From Bacteroidia bacterium (GTDB lineage: Bacteria; Bacteroidota; Bacteroidia; 2-12-FULL-35-15), in the NCBI GenBank assembly GCA_030654175.1, contig JAURXZ010000019.1, positions 141,288 through 205,287 of the forward strand: a stretch of DNA of 64,000 nucleotides. The letters are read 5' to 3'. A program made the translations under genes and the position numbers. The notes below the pieces were generated by a model that did not search any database, was not told where the DNA came from, and was given only the letters and a program-made list of their open reading frames with translations. The number at the start of each line of letters is the position of its first letter. Within the stretch, counting starts at the first letter, position 1. Positions 44,805-53,926 of the stretch are shown piece after piece.

Positions 44805-47800
44805 CTATGATCCAAATTCCATTAGTTCTAATTCCATTTCGAGTGCCAACGCTTCTAATTCCAGTTCCCTGTTATCAGGTTCTATAATTTCTTCATGTAT
44901 GATTAGGGCTTTCTTTAGAGGTTTTCGCTCTCTTGCCTGTTGCTCAGGAATATCTTTTTTAATAATATCGAATTGAGAAGCACTCAAGGTAACGTTGCTA
45001 CCGTGTTTGTTTTGTAGTATCTCTACCAATTTATTGATGTGCTTTAAATCCATTAGAGCAACCATCTTATCTGACAATTTTTCAAACTTCCTGTTTTCAA
45101 CAAGTGGTAAAATATCAGTATCTAAATAAAATACGCCACCACGCTGACGAGATGCTGGTACAATAATTTTATAATTATTTGACTGGCGAATAATACCAAC
45201 ACCATTATTGGTATTAATAGAACTGCCAATACTTAAGGAAGAAACAATTTTTATTGCTTTACCAATAGGAACATTTACTTTACCTTTTGCTTCTTCGGAC
45301 GGTAGCCAGTTATCAGGCATTAGAATACCTTTCTTTGTTGCACCATCAATAGTAGTATAGCTTACCAATTTCCCTTTATAATCGCTAAAGGCTTGCAATA
45401 AATTTCCGGTAATGATGTGTCGTATTTTTCTATCGGCTGTACCCGTTTTTACAATAGTTTCCCATTCGTTTAGCGTATCGACTAATCCTTTATCATTAAT
45501 ACCTACACTCTCTCCTTTTATTGCCATTACGTCCATGTTGTAACTGGCAGGTATGGCAATGTATTTATTACTGTTTGCAATAGCGAAACGCAATTTCATG
45601 GCACTTGGCGCATAGGGATTTTTCTTTTTCTTATCAATGATAAATCCAACAAAAATGCCTAAAACCGTTTCGTGTCCTCCATCATAAGATTGCACTGGAT
45701 ACTTTAATTTTCTACCTATGTGAAAGAATTTCAGTAAGCCTTCTATGTAGTGGCTCCGGTTAGCCGTTACCTTTTCTATTTGAGCAAAGGAAGCAGTTTC
45801 AGCGTCCTTTAAAATTTTTTCACGCTTTTTTATTTCAGCTTGGTAGGCTTCCTGACCTTCTTTTTCCAATACTTTTAAAACTTTCTTTTCATTGGGTATG
45901 TCTTTAATTAAATCAACATACTTACCTGTATTTTCTTCCAGTTCATCTTTTAATCGTTGGGCGATGAAGCTCTCGAAGTCTTTAAGATTTTCAGCTTGAA
46001 GGGTTTTAAAATCTTTTCCGTTCAACGATTCAGTAATAATGTTTTCCAGTTCAATTTTAGTGAAGGGCTTTTTCAAAACATTGGCTTTTACTGTTTCTAA
46101 AATGCTATCCTCACCAAATGCGCTCTCACCGCCTTTACCGACCTTAATAACAGAATGGCTGATAAGTTCCGCTTCTAAATTCATCGCTTCCACTTCCAAA
46201 TCATACTCACCTGCTTGTTTTAAATAATCAATAAAATCAATATAACGTTCAGCGATTTCATTGTAAAAATCCTGTTGCATTTTAGTCGACAGAACCGCTA
46301 CACGCCCTGATACTTTATGTGCTGCATCTTCGGTGGAATTTGCATCTTCATTACTTGTATCATTCAACTTCAAAGGATCATTCAATAATTCATTTATTTC
46401 TGGATTTTCGGAAAGATATTCCGTTACGATTTTATCACCGTATTTATTTAAAAAATCCGGTACATCTAAAATTTTCGTGCTTTGCTTTTGATTTGAACTC
46501 GTATTGGCATCCAATGATTTTAATTTCTTTTGTAACATCATCATTAAACGCTTTTCGGCAGGTATGGAAGAGTTCACATAATCGTAAATCGGTTTTAATA
46601 TTTGTCCGGTGCGATTGATACGACCTCGCTTCTGAACTTCGGTATTAATATCTAATTCCGCTTGTAATACGATCATTACACGCTGTCTTACTTCTTCTTT
46701 AGGAACTTTAGATGTAACAATGGCATGTGCCGATGCACCTGTACTGCCTGATTGGTTAATCATTAACACATCTACTTCATTGTTATTGAATTTACGGAAC
46801 GCATCATTAGTGTTTAGTCTCTTACGAGCCAATACTAAGCCCTGATTAGTTTCTAAATTGAGCTGCACTCCGTATTTTCTGCCTGTTACTTCTGCTACGC
46901 TATAACCTGCCTTTTCTAATTTTTGTACAATCACATCTATTGGAGAAATGGTAATTCCGGTTGAAACGGATTTTATTTTTTCAGTAATCCGGATATATTC
47001 TGCTTTTGCTTCCGGGGATAATTCAGCAATACTGAATTGCTTGTAAATGCTCTCTCCATTCACGTCTTTTTCAGTATATCGCAATACCCCATCTAATCCA
47101 CGCATTAATACTTCGCTAAAATCTGCGTTAATGGTATCACCATCTTTTACAGGTATACCGTGTTCATTTTCCATTTGTTCGATAAAACTCCCCATTGTTG
47201 AAGCAAATGCAATAACCGGTTTCTTACCCTCTTTCAATCGTTCAATGGCTCTTTCGGCTACCGCTTCCGCTTTTATACTGAAAAGCATCTGATTAATTAC
47301 ATTAAATACTTTTGAGAAATACGGTTGATTGCTTACGCCTGCCTCTGATGTGCCTTTGCGGACTTGCATTTCTTTTCCCTCTGCAACTGCTATTTTGTCT
47401 AATTCTTCCACTTCTTCATCCACAAAGTTTTTTTGAAAACCGATTACATCACGTAAAATACCGGTGATGTTGTCGGCAATGGCTTTGTGTTCCTGTTCTT
47501 TGGCATCGAGTGTAATATAATTTACTTCTATGCCTTCAAATGAACGCTCACGTCTTAACATTTGTCCTTCGTCCACAAGCTGTGATGCTAGTATTTCTTG
47601 CAATGCGACACCTCCTTTGGTAATGGCTTCTACCAACTCCTCTTTGCTCATATTGGCATCACTTATAGAGGTTTTCATAGCGTACACAGGCATATTATCA
47701 GGTCGTTTGGCGAATGTTGCCGATAAGAAAACGACACCTTTTGTTTTGGCTAATACCGCTTGCATATATTCACCCGTATTGCTTGATCCGCTCGAGTTAT

Positions 47801-50042
47801 GGCTCTCATCCATTATCAGAATATTATCTTCTGCAATTGCAGATATAAAACTCGGTTTTTCGGGTTTCCTTTCAGGAGAGTTGAATTGAGAATAAGTAGC
47901 TAAAACAAAATCAAATTTTTTAGGCACTTTTTTATCTTTAAAAATTCCATTCTGTTCTGTTGGCGGTAATGCCTGATAAATAATGTTCCCTTGTTCATCT
48001 TTAATATCTGTTTTGCTTTCTTTACCGTTCACAATAAAAGGCACTAAATTGCCTGAACCGATTGCAACTAAATCACGGTACAGATCGGAAAATAAATTTG
48101 CTTTTTCAGTAATAAATATGGGTTGATGTCCCTGATTGACCGCATAGCGTATCATAGCTGCTGCAATACGTCCTTTACCAATCCCTGTTTGGTCCCCAAT
48201 AATCATTCCTTGTTTGCGTACCTCGATGTTATAGATTGCCATTGCAACCGCATCTGTTTGTTCGGCAGATAAAGACTTGCATAATTCCACGCTTGACCGG
48301 TATTTTAACCTTTGTCTTACAAACGCATCTATATCACCACCTACTGCTTCTTTTATTCGGTTCACTGCACCATGTGTTTCATAGTCCATTGAATCAGGCA
48401 CCACCGTATCGAGTACAAAACAGCTTGCTGATGCAGGTAAGTAGGGTGCGCCTAATTCTAAACCTTTCATTAATTCAAGTTCTAATTCTAAAGCCCTTGC
48501 TTCTAATTCCCAGACTAAGTCTGTTTTACTATTATTTTTCATGGTGCTAATCTCATTTGGAATATGTTGTGTTACACGCTCGTACAAATCCTCAAAAGAT
48601 TTAATGACCACATCATTATCCATATCCTTTGGTGGAGCATTACCAATAAATTTTTCTTTTCTGCCATCAATTAAAATCAGACGAACATTAAATGCAGTGC
48701 CCTGACGAGAGTATAATTTATGTCCGTCAATATTGATAACGTCTAACACGTTATAATGACTGTATAGGTAATTGAAGAAGATGCGATTTTTACCTGCCTG
48801 TATTCTGCCTTTCTCATCCCATTGGGTGTGCCCGCCAATAATGATTGCAGCTTTTCCGCTGTTTGCCATTGCATCCAATGCCCTTAGAGCCATAACGTGA
48901 TCGAGTGTTTTAAACTGGAAATTATCATAAGCAATGGCCTGCTCTAAAGTTCCGAATGGAGGGTTAGTAATAACCGCATTAAACGTTTTATGAAATTTTA
49001 AACTGATACTTTTATCGAATGGTAAAGTAGCATCCACTTTATGAACAGCTTTATATCCCTGTGATTGTAAATTGATATTTCGAGTATCATCAATTTCATT
49101 TACGATAAAATTTTCGGGCTTTGCAGCAATAGTCAGTAAACCGTTTCCTGCACTCGGTTCAAATCCAACATAGCCATTAATTTCTTTATCGAATTTATCT
49201 ATACCGCAAAATATACCTGCTAAATAACCAATCGGTGCAGGTGTAGAGTATTGTTGTAATAAAATACTTTGGCTGGTACGGTGGGATAAGTTGACCTGGT
49301 GATTGTATAAATCAACGATGTCAAAGTAATTGGTGTAAACATCATTGCCCGAATCAGCAATTTTTCTTGCCCGATTTACAATTGCCAGTTCAGTAAACTC
49401 CTTTACTTCGGTTTTATCGGTGATACCAAATGAAGCAGCAAGTTTCTCAACAGATAATTTGTTATGTCTGACCTTTGCGATTAAATCCGTTTCAATACGC
49501 ATCACGAATAGCTGAATGTTGCCGATAGCTTCTACGCCATTTAAACCCAATAACCCATCATCCGCAAAAGAGAAGTAACTTTCTTTTGTAAGGATCAGAT
49601 GGTCTAAAACACTAATGTCCATTAAGGACGCAGCTTCCTTGATTTTCTTTGTAAGGTGCTTATCTGCTTCACTCGGTTTTAAGTTTCCGCTTGGGTGATT
49701 ATGTGCTATAATTAAGGCAACCGAATTACTTTTAAGAGCAGTAGAAAGAATAATCCTTACATCAGCAATGGTGGAGTTAATACCACCTTTAGAATGCCTG
49801 TAATACCCAATTATTTCATTTGACTGGCTAAGGTATAATACAATAAAGTGTTCCTGTAATTCTATTTCTCCACGTTTATATATTTTGCGGATAAAATCAG
49901 CGACATTAGATGAGTGAGTAATGCGCCCTAAAAACTTTTTTCTTGCGGAACGGTTAAAACGAACTTTTACTTCAGGGATATCCCCTTGGGAAATTCCGGC
50001 AATCCCAAATATTACTTCCGCTTGTGTTTTATACGGTTTCAT
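44805..50042 (-). CDS. Giant polyvalent protein: RadC-like JAB, DNA methyltransferase, strawberry-notch helicase
   Basis: 1745 residues. Residues about 30-165 are a RadC-like JAB domain (AHNHPSGNLKPSEAD: His114, His116, Ser124, Asp127). Residues about 250-480 are an N6-adenine methyltransferase with SAM loop VGFEPSAGNG and catalytic NPPFGT. From about 600 there is a superfamily-2 helicase of the strawberry-notch type: Walker A GDQTGIGKGRIAAA, Walker B IMDESHNS, SAT in VVFLSATFAKR, and the final motif QKRGRINRTGQ. A long C-terminal region has no recognised domain. Similar multi-domain proteins (for example DarB of phage P1) enter with mobile DNA and counter restriction. It is strong evidence for a virus or plasmid origin. 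Confidence 0.85.
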   Translation of the reverse strand: MKPYKTQAEVIFGIAGISQGDIPEVKVRFNRSARKKFLGRITHSSNVADFIRKIYKRGEIELQEHFIVLYLSQSNEIIGYYRHSKGGINSTIADVRIILSTALKSNSVALIIAHNHPSGNLKPSEADKHLTKKIKEAASLMDISVLDHLILTKESYFSFADDGLLGLNGVEAIGNIQLFVMRIETDLIAKVRHNKLSVEKLAASFGITDKTEVKEFTELAIVNRARKIADSGNDVYTNYFDIVDLYNHQVNLSHRTSQSILLQQYSTPAPIGYLAGIFCGIDKFDKEINGYVGFEPSAGNGLLTIAAKPENFIVNEIDDTRNINLQSQGYKAVHKVDATLPFDKSISLKFHKTFNAVITNPPFGTLEQAIAYDNFQFKTLDHVMALRALDAMANSGKAAIIIGGHTQWDEKGRIQAGKNRIFFNYLYSHYNVLDVINIDGHKLYSRQGTAFNVRLILIDGRKEKFIGNAPPKDMDNDVVIKSFEDLYERVTQHIPNEISTMKNNSKTDLVWELEARALELELELMKGLELGAPYLPASASCFVLDTVVPDSMDYETHGAVNRIKEAVGGDIDAFVRQRLKYRSSVELCKSLSAEQTDAVAMAIYNIEVRKQGMIIGDQTGIGKGRIAAAMIRYAVNQGHQPIFITEKANLFSDLYRDLVAIGSGNLVPFIVNGKESKTDIKDEQGNIIYQALPPTEQNGIFKDKKVPKKFDFVLATYSQFNSPERKPEKPSFISAIAEDNILIMDESHNSSGSSNTGEYMQAVLAKTKGVVFLSATFAKRPDNMPVYAMKTSISDANMSKEELVEAITKGGVALQEILASQLVDEGQMLRRERSFEGIEVNYITLDAKEQEHKAIADNITGILRDVIGFQKNFVDEEVEELDKIAVAEGKEMQVRKGTSEAGVSNQPYFSKVFNVINQMLFSIKAEAVAERAIERLKEGKKPVIAFASTMGSFIEQMENEHGIPVKDGDTINADFSEVLMRGLDGVLRYTEKDVNGESIYKQFSIAELSPEAKAEYIRITEKIKSVSTGITISPIDVIVQKLEKAGYSVAEVTGRKYGVQLNLETNQGLVLARKRLNTNDAFRKFNNNEVDVLMINQSGSTGASAHAIVTSKVPKEEVRQRVMIVLQAELDINTEVQKRGRINRTGQILKPIYDYVNSSIPAEKRLMMMLQKKLKSLDANTSSNQKQSTKILDVPDFLNKYGDKIVTEYLSENPEINELLNDPLKLNDTSNEDANSTEDAAHKVSGRVAVLSTKMQQDFYNEIAERYIDFIDYLKQAGEYDLEVEAMNLEAELISHSVIKVGKGGESAFGEDSILETVKANVLKKPFTKIELENIITESLNGKDFKTLQAENLKDFESFIAQRLKDELEENTGKYVDLIKDIPNEKKVLKVLEKEGQEAYQAEIKKREKILKDAETASFAQIEKVTANRSHYIEGLLKFFHIGRKLKYPVQSYDGGHETVLGIFVGFIIDKKKKNPYAPSAMKLRFAIANSNKYIAIPASYNMDVMAIKGESVGINDKGLVDTLNEWETIVKTGTADRKIRHIITGNLLQAFSDYKGKLVSYTTIDGATKKGILMPDNWLPSEEAKGKVNVPIGKAIKIVSSLSIGSSINTNNGVGIIRQSNNYKIIVPASRQRGGVFYLDTDILPLVENRKFEKLSDKMVALMDLKHINKLVEILQNKHGSNVTLSASQFDIIKKDIPEQQARERKPLKKALIIHEEIIEPDNRELELEALALEMELELMEFGS

Positions 50043-50064
50043 TATTTAATAAATTCTATACTGC

Positions 50065-50666
50065 TCACAGCTTCTTTTTTAAGTAAGTAATTATCCTTTC
50101 TCTATGGTAAAAGGCAAACCCTGATAAAAACAGTGTAGTAAGTCCACCTGCAAAACCCGTTTTATGCACAACAATTTTTTTTTTAATTCGACCATCATGC
50201 TTTCGATATAACTTGAATTATTGGTGATTGCTTTTTGGTAAGCAGGACGGTTATCGCCATTTTGTTCTGAAATGTAAGGGCTATATGCAATGGCTTTTGC
50301 ATACTGAGTGCTGTCATTGCTCACCGATGCAGCTGTTTTATAGTTACTACTGATTAATCGGGCAAAATCCATAAAACTATCCAATTCGGTTTTGTAAATC
50401 CTGAAAATTAAATTCGGGTTGGTTTGCGAAGCACTCTTTGTTCCATCCCAGTATTCGTTGGTTTTTGCAGTGGCAATGATTCCGAAAAAATTCCTTCGTA
50501 TTCTTGCTGAATAAGAATCGCCCCAGGCGGATTCGTGTGCAGCTTGCGCAAGTATAACAGTTGGGTTTAAGTTGTACTTTTTGCCCGCCCGCTGAGCCAT
50601 TGAATAGTATGTTTTTACAAATTGTTCCTTTATCATATTAGTAATTTGTTTTTGTTGTTTGGTCAT
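50065..50666 (-). CDS. GH73 peptidoglycan hydrolase with likely -1 frameshift into a membrane anchor
   Basis: From ATG 50666. Residues about 10-150 form a glucosaminidase (GH73/FlgJ-type) domain: NPTVILAQAAHESAWGDS has the catalytic Glu, with RRNFFGI and a conserved Tyr region (AYSPYISEQNGDN). The zero frame ends at 50091 with an unlikely Cys-rich tail. At a run of ten A (coding strand, about 50175-50184), a -1 shift opens a better ending: VVHKTGFAGGLTTLFLSGFA plus a basic tail, stopping at 50065. This would be a C-terminal membrane anchor. Programmed slippage or a homopolymer sequencing error would look the same. As a lysin it fits a particle or conjugation module. Confidence 0.75.
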
Positions 50667-50686
50667 CAACAGGCACGCTCTGCGTA

Positions 50687-51652
50687 TTAAATCAGTTGAA
50701 CAAATTTTTTATTTATCCAATATTGTTGTTGATTTGGAGTTATAAATTTGACATACTTATTTCCTTTATTGTCATCCAGCTCCATTATCGAATAACCTAC
50801 TATTTGCAAAGGAGATGCAATGCCAATCATTTTAAATTTTTCATCCATTACAGGAGCTGATTGAAAGGCAATTACACGCTTTTTAGAAACATCAAAACCA
50901 TTGAGTACTTCATTCTCATTAATCAAAAAGAAAGGATATTTACGAGCTTTATAATCAGCTTGACTTATCGTTTTCAATTGGCTTGCTGCAACCCAATAGT
51001 AAATTATTTTTTTTGTATCCAGTGCAACCGACTGTACTTCAATAAACAGCGTTCCGGTTTCACCTGCACCGTTATTATCAAATGTGCTTTTACCTGTTGC
51101 AAAGCCGATAAATTTACCTGCTTCTGCCAGCTTTATAATATTATTGGCAGGGTTCCATTTACTGATGTTCTTTGGTGTTTTGCGAATATTGGAAACCAGT
51201 TTTGTAACTAATAAGGTTCCTTTCTTAAAATCAAACTTTGGTTTGTTACCTGCTTTATTAATATTAGTATCGTTGAACTTAACCGTGTTCAAAAATTTGG
51301 TATAATCTTCGGGATTTAATTCTTGTCGTAAATCATCCATCATACTTGAGTTATACAATTTCTTGTAAGCACTCAATACTTTATTCAGATCGGTAATCTC
51401 TTTAGCAGTATTAAAAACAGCTTCGGTATTTGTACCATCCATTTTTTTCATCCACTCCATGCCACTCGGATTAAATGCCGAATAAATTGTTGAAGCCTGC
51501 CTTACTTCGGGTTTATCGTCTGCTCCTTTTTCGGTTTGCTCTTTTTGATAATGTTGGTAGAGTTTATGAAGTCCATACACAGCACCGCCAAGCAATACCA
51601 CCTTTACTCCATAGTCGAGTAATTTATGTTTTATACTTTCATTGTCTTCCAT
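50687..51652 (-). CDS. Unrecognised membrane-anchored protein with annexin-like helical segment
   Basis: 321 residues. A membrane helix is at about 13-28 (YGVKVVLLGGAVYGLH). Residues 72-123 follow an annexin-repeat-like pattern: DGTNTEAVFNTAKEIT, then VLSAYKKLYN, then MDDLRQELNPEDY. From about 145 it is beta-rich and may be an SH3-like domain. No catalytic motif. It is in the module operon, upstream of the GH73 gene by 17 bp. Confidence 0.5.
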   Translation of the reverse strand: MEDNESIKHKLLDYGVKVVLLGGAVYGLHKLYQHYQKEQTEKGADDKPEVRQASTIYSAFNPSGMEWMKKMDGTNTEAVFNTAKEITDLNKVLSAYKKLYNSSMMDDLRQELNPEDYTKFLNTVKFNDTNINKAGNKPKFDFKKGTLLVTKLVSNIRKTPKNISKWNPANNIIKLAEAGKFIGFATGKSTFDNNGAGETGTLFIEVQSVALDTKKIIYYWVAASQLKTISQADYKARKYPFFLINENEVLNGFDVSKKRVIAFQSAPVMDEKFKMIGIASPLQIVGYSIMELDDNKGNKYVKFITPNQQQYWINKKFVQLI

Positions 51653-51670
51653 TGCTGTTTTTTATGAGGG

Positions 51671-51853
51671 CTATACTCCCAATGCTTTTTTTGCCATTGC
51701 TGTTTTAATGGGATCATTCTGTACAATGTGTGCGAGCTTCGCTAATTCTTTTGCTGTTAGCTTTTTAATTAAAGTACCTATCGCACTCATTTTACTATCA
51801 GCTTCCGCTTCTGTGGCTGCCTCAATGTTTATTTCATAATTATATTTTGTCAT
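51671..51853 (-). CDS. Small helical protein of the module
   Basis: 60 residues, highly charged N-terminus (MTKYNYEINIEAATEAEADS) and a helical C-terminal half with KKLTAKELAKLAHIV. No recognised family. It has tight spacing to neighbours (18 and 8 bp) and the same strand, so it is probably real. Confidence 0.55.
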   Translation of the reverse strand: MTKYNYEINIEAATEAEADSKMSAIGTLIKKLTAKELAKLAHIVQNDPIKTAMAKKALGV

Positions 51854-51861
51854 AGTTTCTA

Positions 51862-52683
51862 TTATTTGTGTAAGGTTGATAAATACTGGATGGCAGGTTC
51901 AATGTTTTCAGGCTGTTTAACAAGTAAATCCAAAATCAGCATTACGTTTGACATTTGTGCGTGGTCGAATTTATCTTTGAGGGATTTGATAAACTCAAGA
52001 TAATTTTTATCCTCTTCGCTTAAATTACTCGTAGTACTAACGCTTTTCTTAAAACTTACTTCGGGTTCAGATACTTTTTCTGTAAGAGCTTTTTCTCTAT
52101 CTTCATTATCTTGTTCAATTACACCTGCCAATGCTACACCACCGGGGAGCTTTGCTAATAACTGCGGATTTCTGCGAACAAAGCCTTCTAATACAACCGA
52201 TGCAAATTCGCCCACATTCACATCACCCATTCTAAATTTTTTGTCCTTGGCTTTTTCAGCACTTTCTTCCAGTTCTTCTATGTAGGCTTCCGCTTCTTCC
52301 AAATCAATTTTAAGCTTTTCATTTTCTTTTTTCAAAAGGTCGGTTTCCCATTTCTCTTTTTCTGTGCGGAGCTTGTCTTCAATCCGACTATCCACATCTA
52401 CACCGTTTAAACCATTAATGTTATCTTCTTTGATAGTAAAAATATGTTTGGTATTGCGTGGAGAAGTACCATCGTAAATAACAATTGTAATACTTTTCGT
52501 TTCGGGTTGTATGTAATTGGAATAATTCTCAAAGCGTGTTAAATCATTGGTACGTTTAACCACTTTAAAAGCATCTACAAAAATTTCAAAGTCCTCGGCT
52601 TCACCTTGTTCTTTGCTACTTTGTAAGTAATTATAAAGATTATCTACTTTTTGATCGCTGTATTTTTCGTTTATAAAGGGCAT
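51862..52683 (-). CDS. Unrecognised coiled-coil protein of the module
   Basis: 273 residues. Residues 90-95 read NGLNGV, the short motif shared by other genes here; residues about 108-147 are a strong coiled coil (KENEKLKIDLEEAEAYIEEL). The rest is helical with acidic patches. No enzyme motif. It may be a scaffold or minor structural protein. It overlaps nothing and is 1 bp from its upstream neighbour. Confidence 0.5.
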   Translation of the reverse strand: MPFINEKYSDQKVDNLYNYLQSSKEQGEAEDFEIFVDAFKVVKRTNDLTRFENYSNYIQPETKSITIVIYDGTSPRNTKHIFTIKEDNINGLNGVDVDSRIEDKLRTEKEKWETDLLKKENEKLKIDLEEAEAYIEELEESAEKAKDKKFRMGDVNVGEFASVVLEGFVRRNPQLLAKLPGGVALAGVIEQDNEDREKALTEKVSEPEVSFKKSVSTTSNLSEEDKNYLEFIKSLKDKFDHAQMSNVMLILDLLVKQPENIEPAIQYLSTLHK

Positions 52684-52684
52684 A

Positions 52685-53008
52685 TTATAAATGTGTTGGA
52701 ATTACCTGAATAAATTTGATGTGCTTTAAATTTATGGAGCTGTTGGTAAGGATTAGTTTTCCCTGGTGTTCATACTGCTGTTCGTTGATTGTATCATCAT
52801 TTAAATTATAAGAACCGAATTCAGAATGTATAGATATTTCTATATCAGCATCAATCAGGAAAAAATATTCGTTATAAGCATCTATTGTTCTTACTTCTCC
52901 TGCATAAAGCGAGAAGTGTCTGCGTTTTGGTGTAAGATAGTTTTTGCCATATCCTAACTCCTTCATTCTATCGGGGATAATATATCCTATTGCAAATTCT
53001 TCTGTCAT
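52685..53008 (-). CDS. Small beta-rich protein of the module
   Basis: 107 residues, beta-rich with many aromatic residues (YLTPKRRHFSLYAGEVRTI, EYFFLIDADIEISIHSEFG). No recognised family. Its start overlaps the stop of the 160-residue gene by four bases, so they are translationally coupled. Plausibly a structural component. Confidence 0.5.
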   Translation of the reverse strand: MTEEFAIGYIIPDRMKELGYGKNYLTPKRRHFSLYAGEVRTIDAYNEYFFLIDADIEISIHSEFGSYNLNDDTINEQQYEHQGKLILTNSSINLKHIKFIQVIPTHL

Positions 53009-53487
53009 TCTTCAATTTCGTACGTGATGTAAATTTTTAATTGATATGGAAAAAGGTTTGTTACTGGCATTGTATCCTTATAATATCCTCCAATAATGGT
53101 ATCTTTTGTTTCTATTTCTACCTTTAATGGAATTAGTTTATTACCTCGTGTTCCAAAACTTCCATCATCAAAATCAGCTCGTTGGATGCCTGTTAGTCCT
53201 TCGTAATTTGGCAGGAGCTCAAATGCACATACATCTTCTGCATAAAAAATGTCTTTTCTGTTATTTAACTGCAATTTTATATCCCCAACCTTAACAGCAG
53301 CTGTTGCTGGCATGTTAAAAGGTCCGGAGGACGGTACGTTAGCTGATTGTTGATTATTACTTGGTTGAGCGGTGATTAAAATACCTGTTATTTTTTTTGC
53401 GTTCTTCGGCAACTTGATTTGAAACAATTGTTGTTCGGCCCCCCTTTTAATTGTCAGGATATGTATATGTTCTTTTTCTGTTATCAC
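53005..53487 (-). CDS. Beta-rich structural-like protein, paralogue of the 122-residue gene
   Basis: 160 residues from a GTG start (no suitable ATG). Pattern: QLFQIKLPKNAKKITGILIT, then DIKLQLNNRKDIFYAEDV, and an end FPYQLKIYITYEIEE. The neighbour at 53497-53865 shares the start (KFELDKTVKVIKGVKVT) and the end (AYRVSLYVQYEI). Two small beta-sheet proteins of one family side by side suggest capsid, spike or other multimeric shell parts. No database check was possible. Confidence 0.5.
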   Translation of the reverse strand: MITEKEHIHILTIKRGAEQQLFQIKLPKNAKKITGILITAQPSNNQQSANVPSSGPFNMPATAAVKVGDIKLQLNNRKDIFYAEDVCAFELLPNYEGLTGIQRADFDDGSFGTRGNKLIPLKVEIETKDTIIGGYYKDTMPVTNLFPYQLKIYITYEIEE

Positions 53488-53496
53488 TGTTTTTTT

Positions 53497-53865
53497 TTAG
53501 ATTTCGTATTGAACATAAAGACTTACCCGATAAGCAGCAAAAGCAAATAGTTGATGCTGGTTGTCTTTGTAGGTAATTGAAACGATTCCGTTACCGGGAT
53601 CTGTGTCCCGCATATTCTTATAACGGTTGTTTAAATCCACATTTAAACTCGATTGAAGATTTTTACTTTCATAATTTTCCTCGAAACGCTCTTTACCGTT
53701 TATTTCAATCTTTTGGGTGCCACGATAAAATAATAAATCCTCACGGTCAGAAGTAACTTTAACACCTTTGATAACCTTAACTGTTTTGTCCAGTTCAAAT
53801 TTCCCGCTCACAGTCTGTCCTGATTGTGCAATCTGAATATCAAATCTTTTTTCTACGATGTCCAT
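53497..53865 (-). CDS. Beta-rich structural-like protein, paralogue of the 160-residue gene
   Basis: 122 residues, predicted all-beta. KFELDKTVKVIKGVKVTSDR opens the fold; LLFYRGTQKIEINGKERF and the closing AYRVSLYVQYEI follow. It has no signal, no membrane helix and no cysteine. Size and strand pattern would suit a single jelly-roll or spike domain, but this is inference. It ends 10 bp before the 160-residue gene. Confidence 0.5.
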   Translation of the reverse strand: MDIVEKRFDIQIAQSGQTVSGKFELDKTVKVIKGVKVTSDREDLLFYRGTQKIEINGKERFEENYESKNLQSSLNVDLNNRYKNMRDTDPGNGIVSITYKDNQHQLFAFAAYRVSLYVQYEI

Positions 53866-53926
53866 TGTTTTTTTATTAATCCTACAACCCTCCTCAAACG
53901 AGGAGGGTTAAAGGGATTTGTCTTTA

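Noticed and set aside
47530..47889. 119-codon plus-strand frame opposite the giant polyvalent gene
   Set aside because: Antisense shadow of helicase motifs; biased Ser/Leu composition and no domain.
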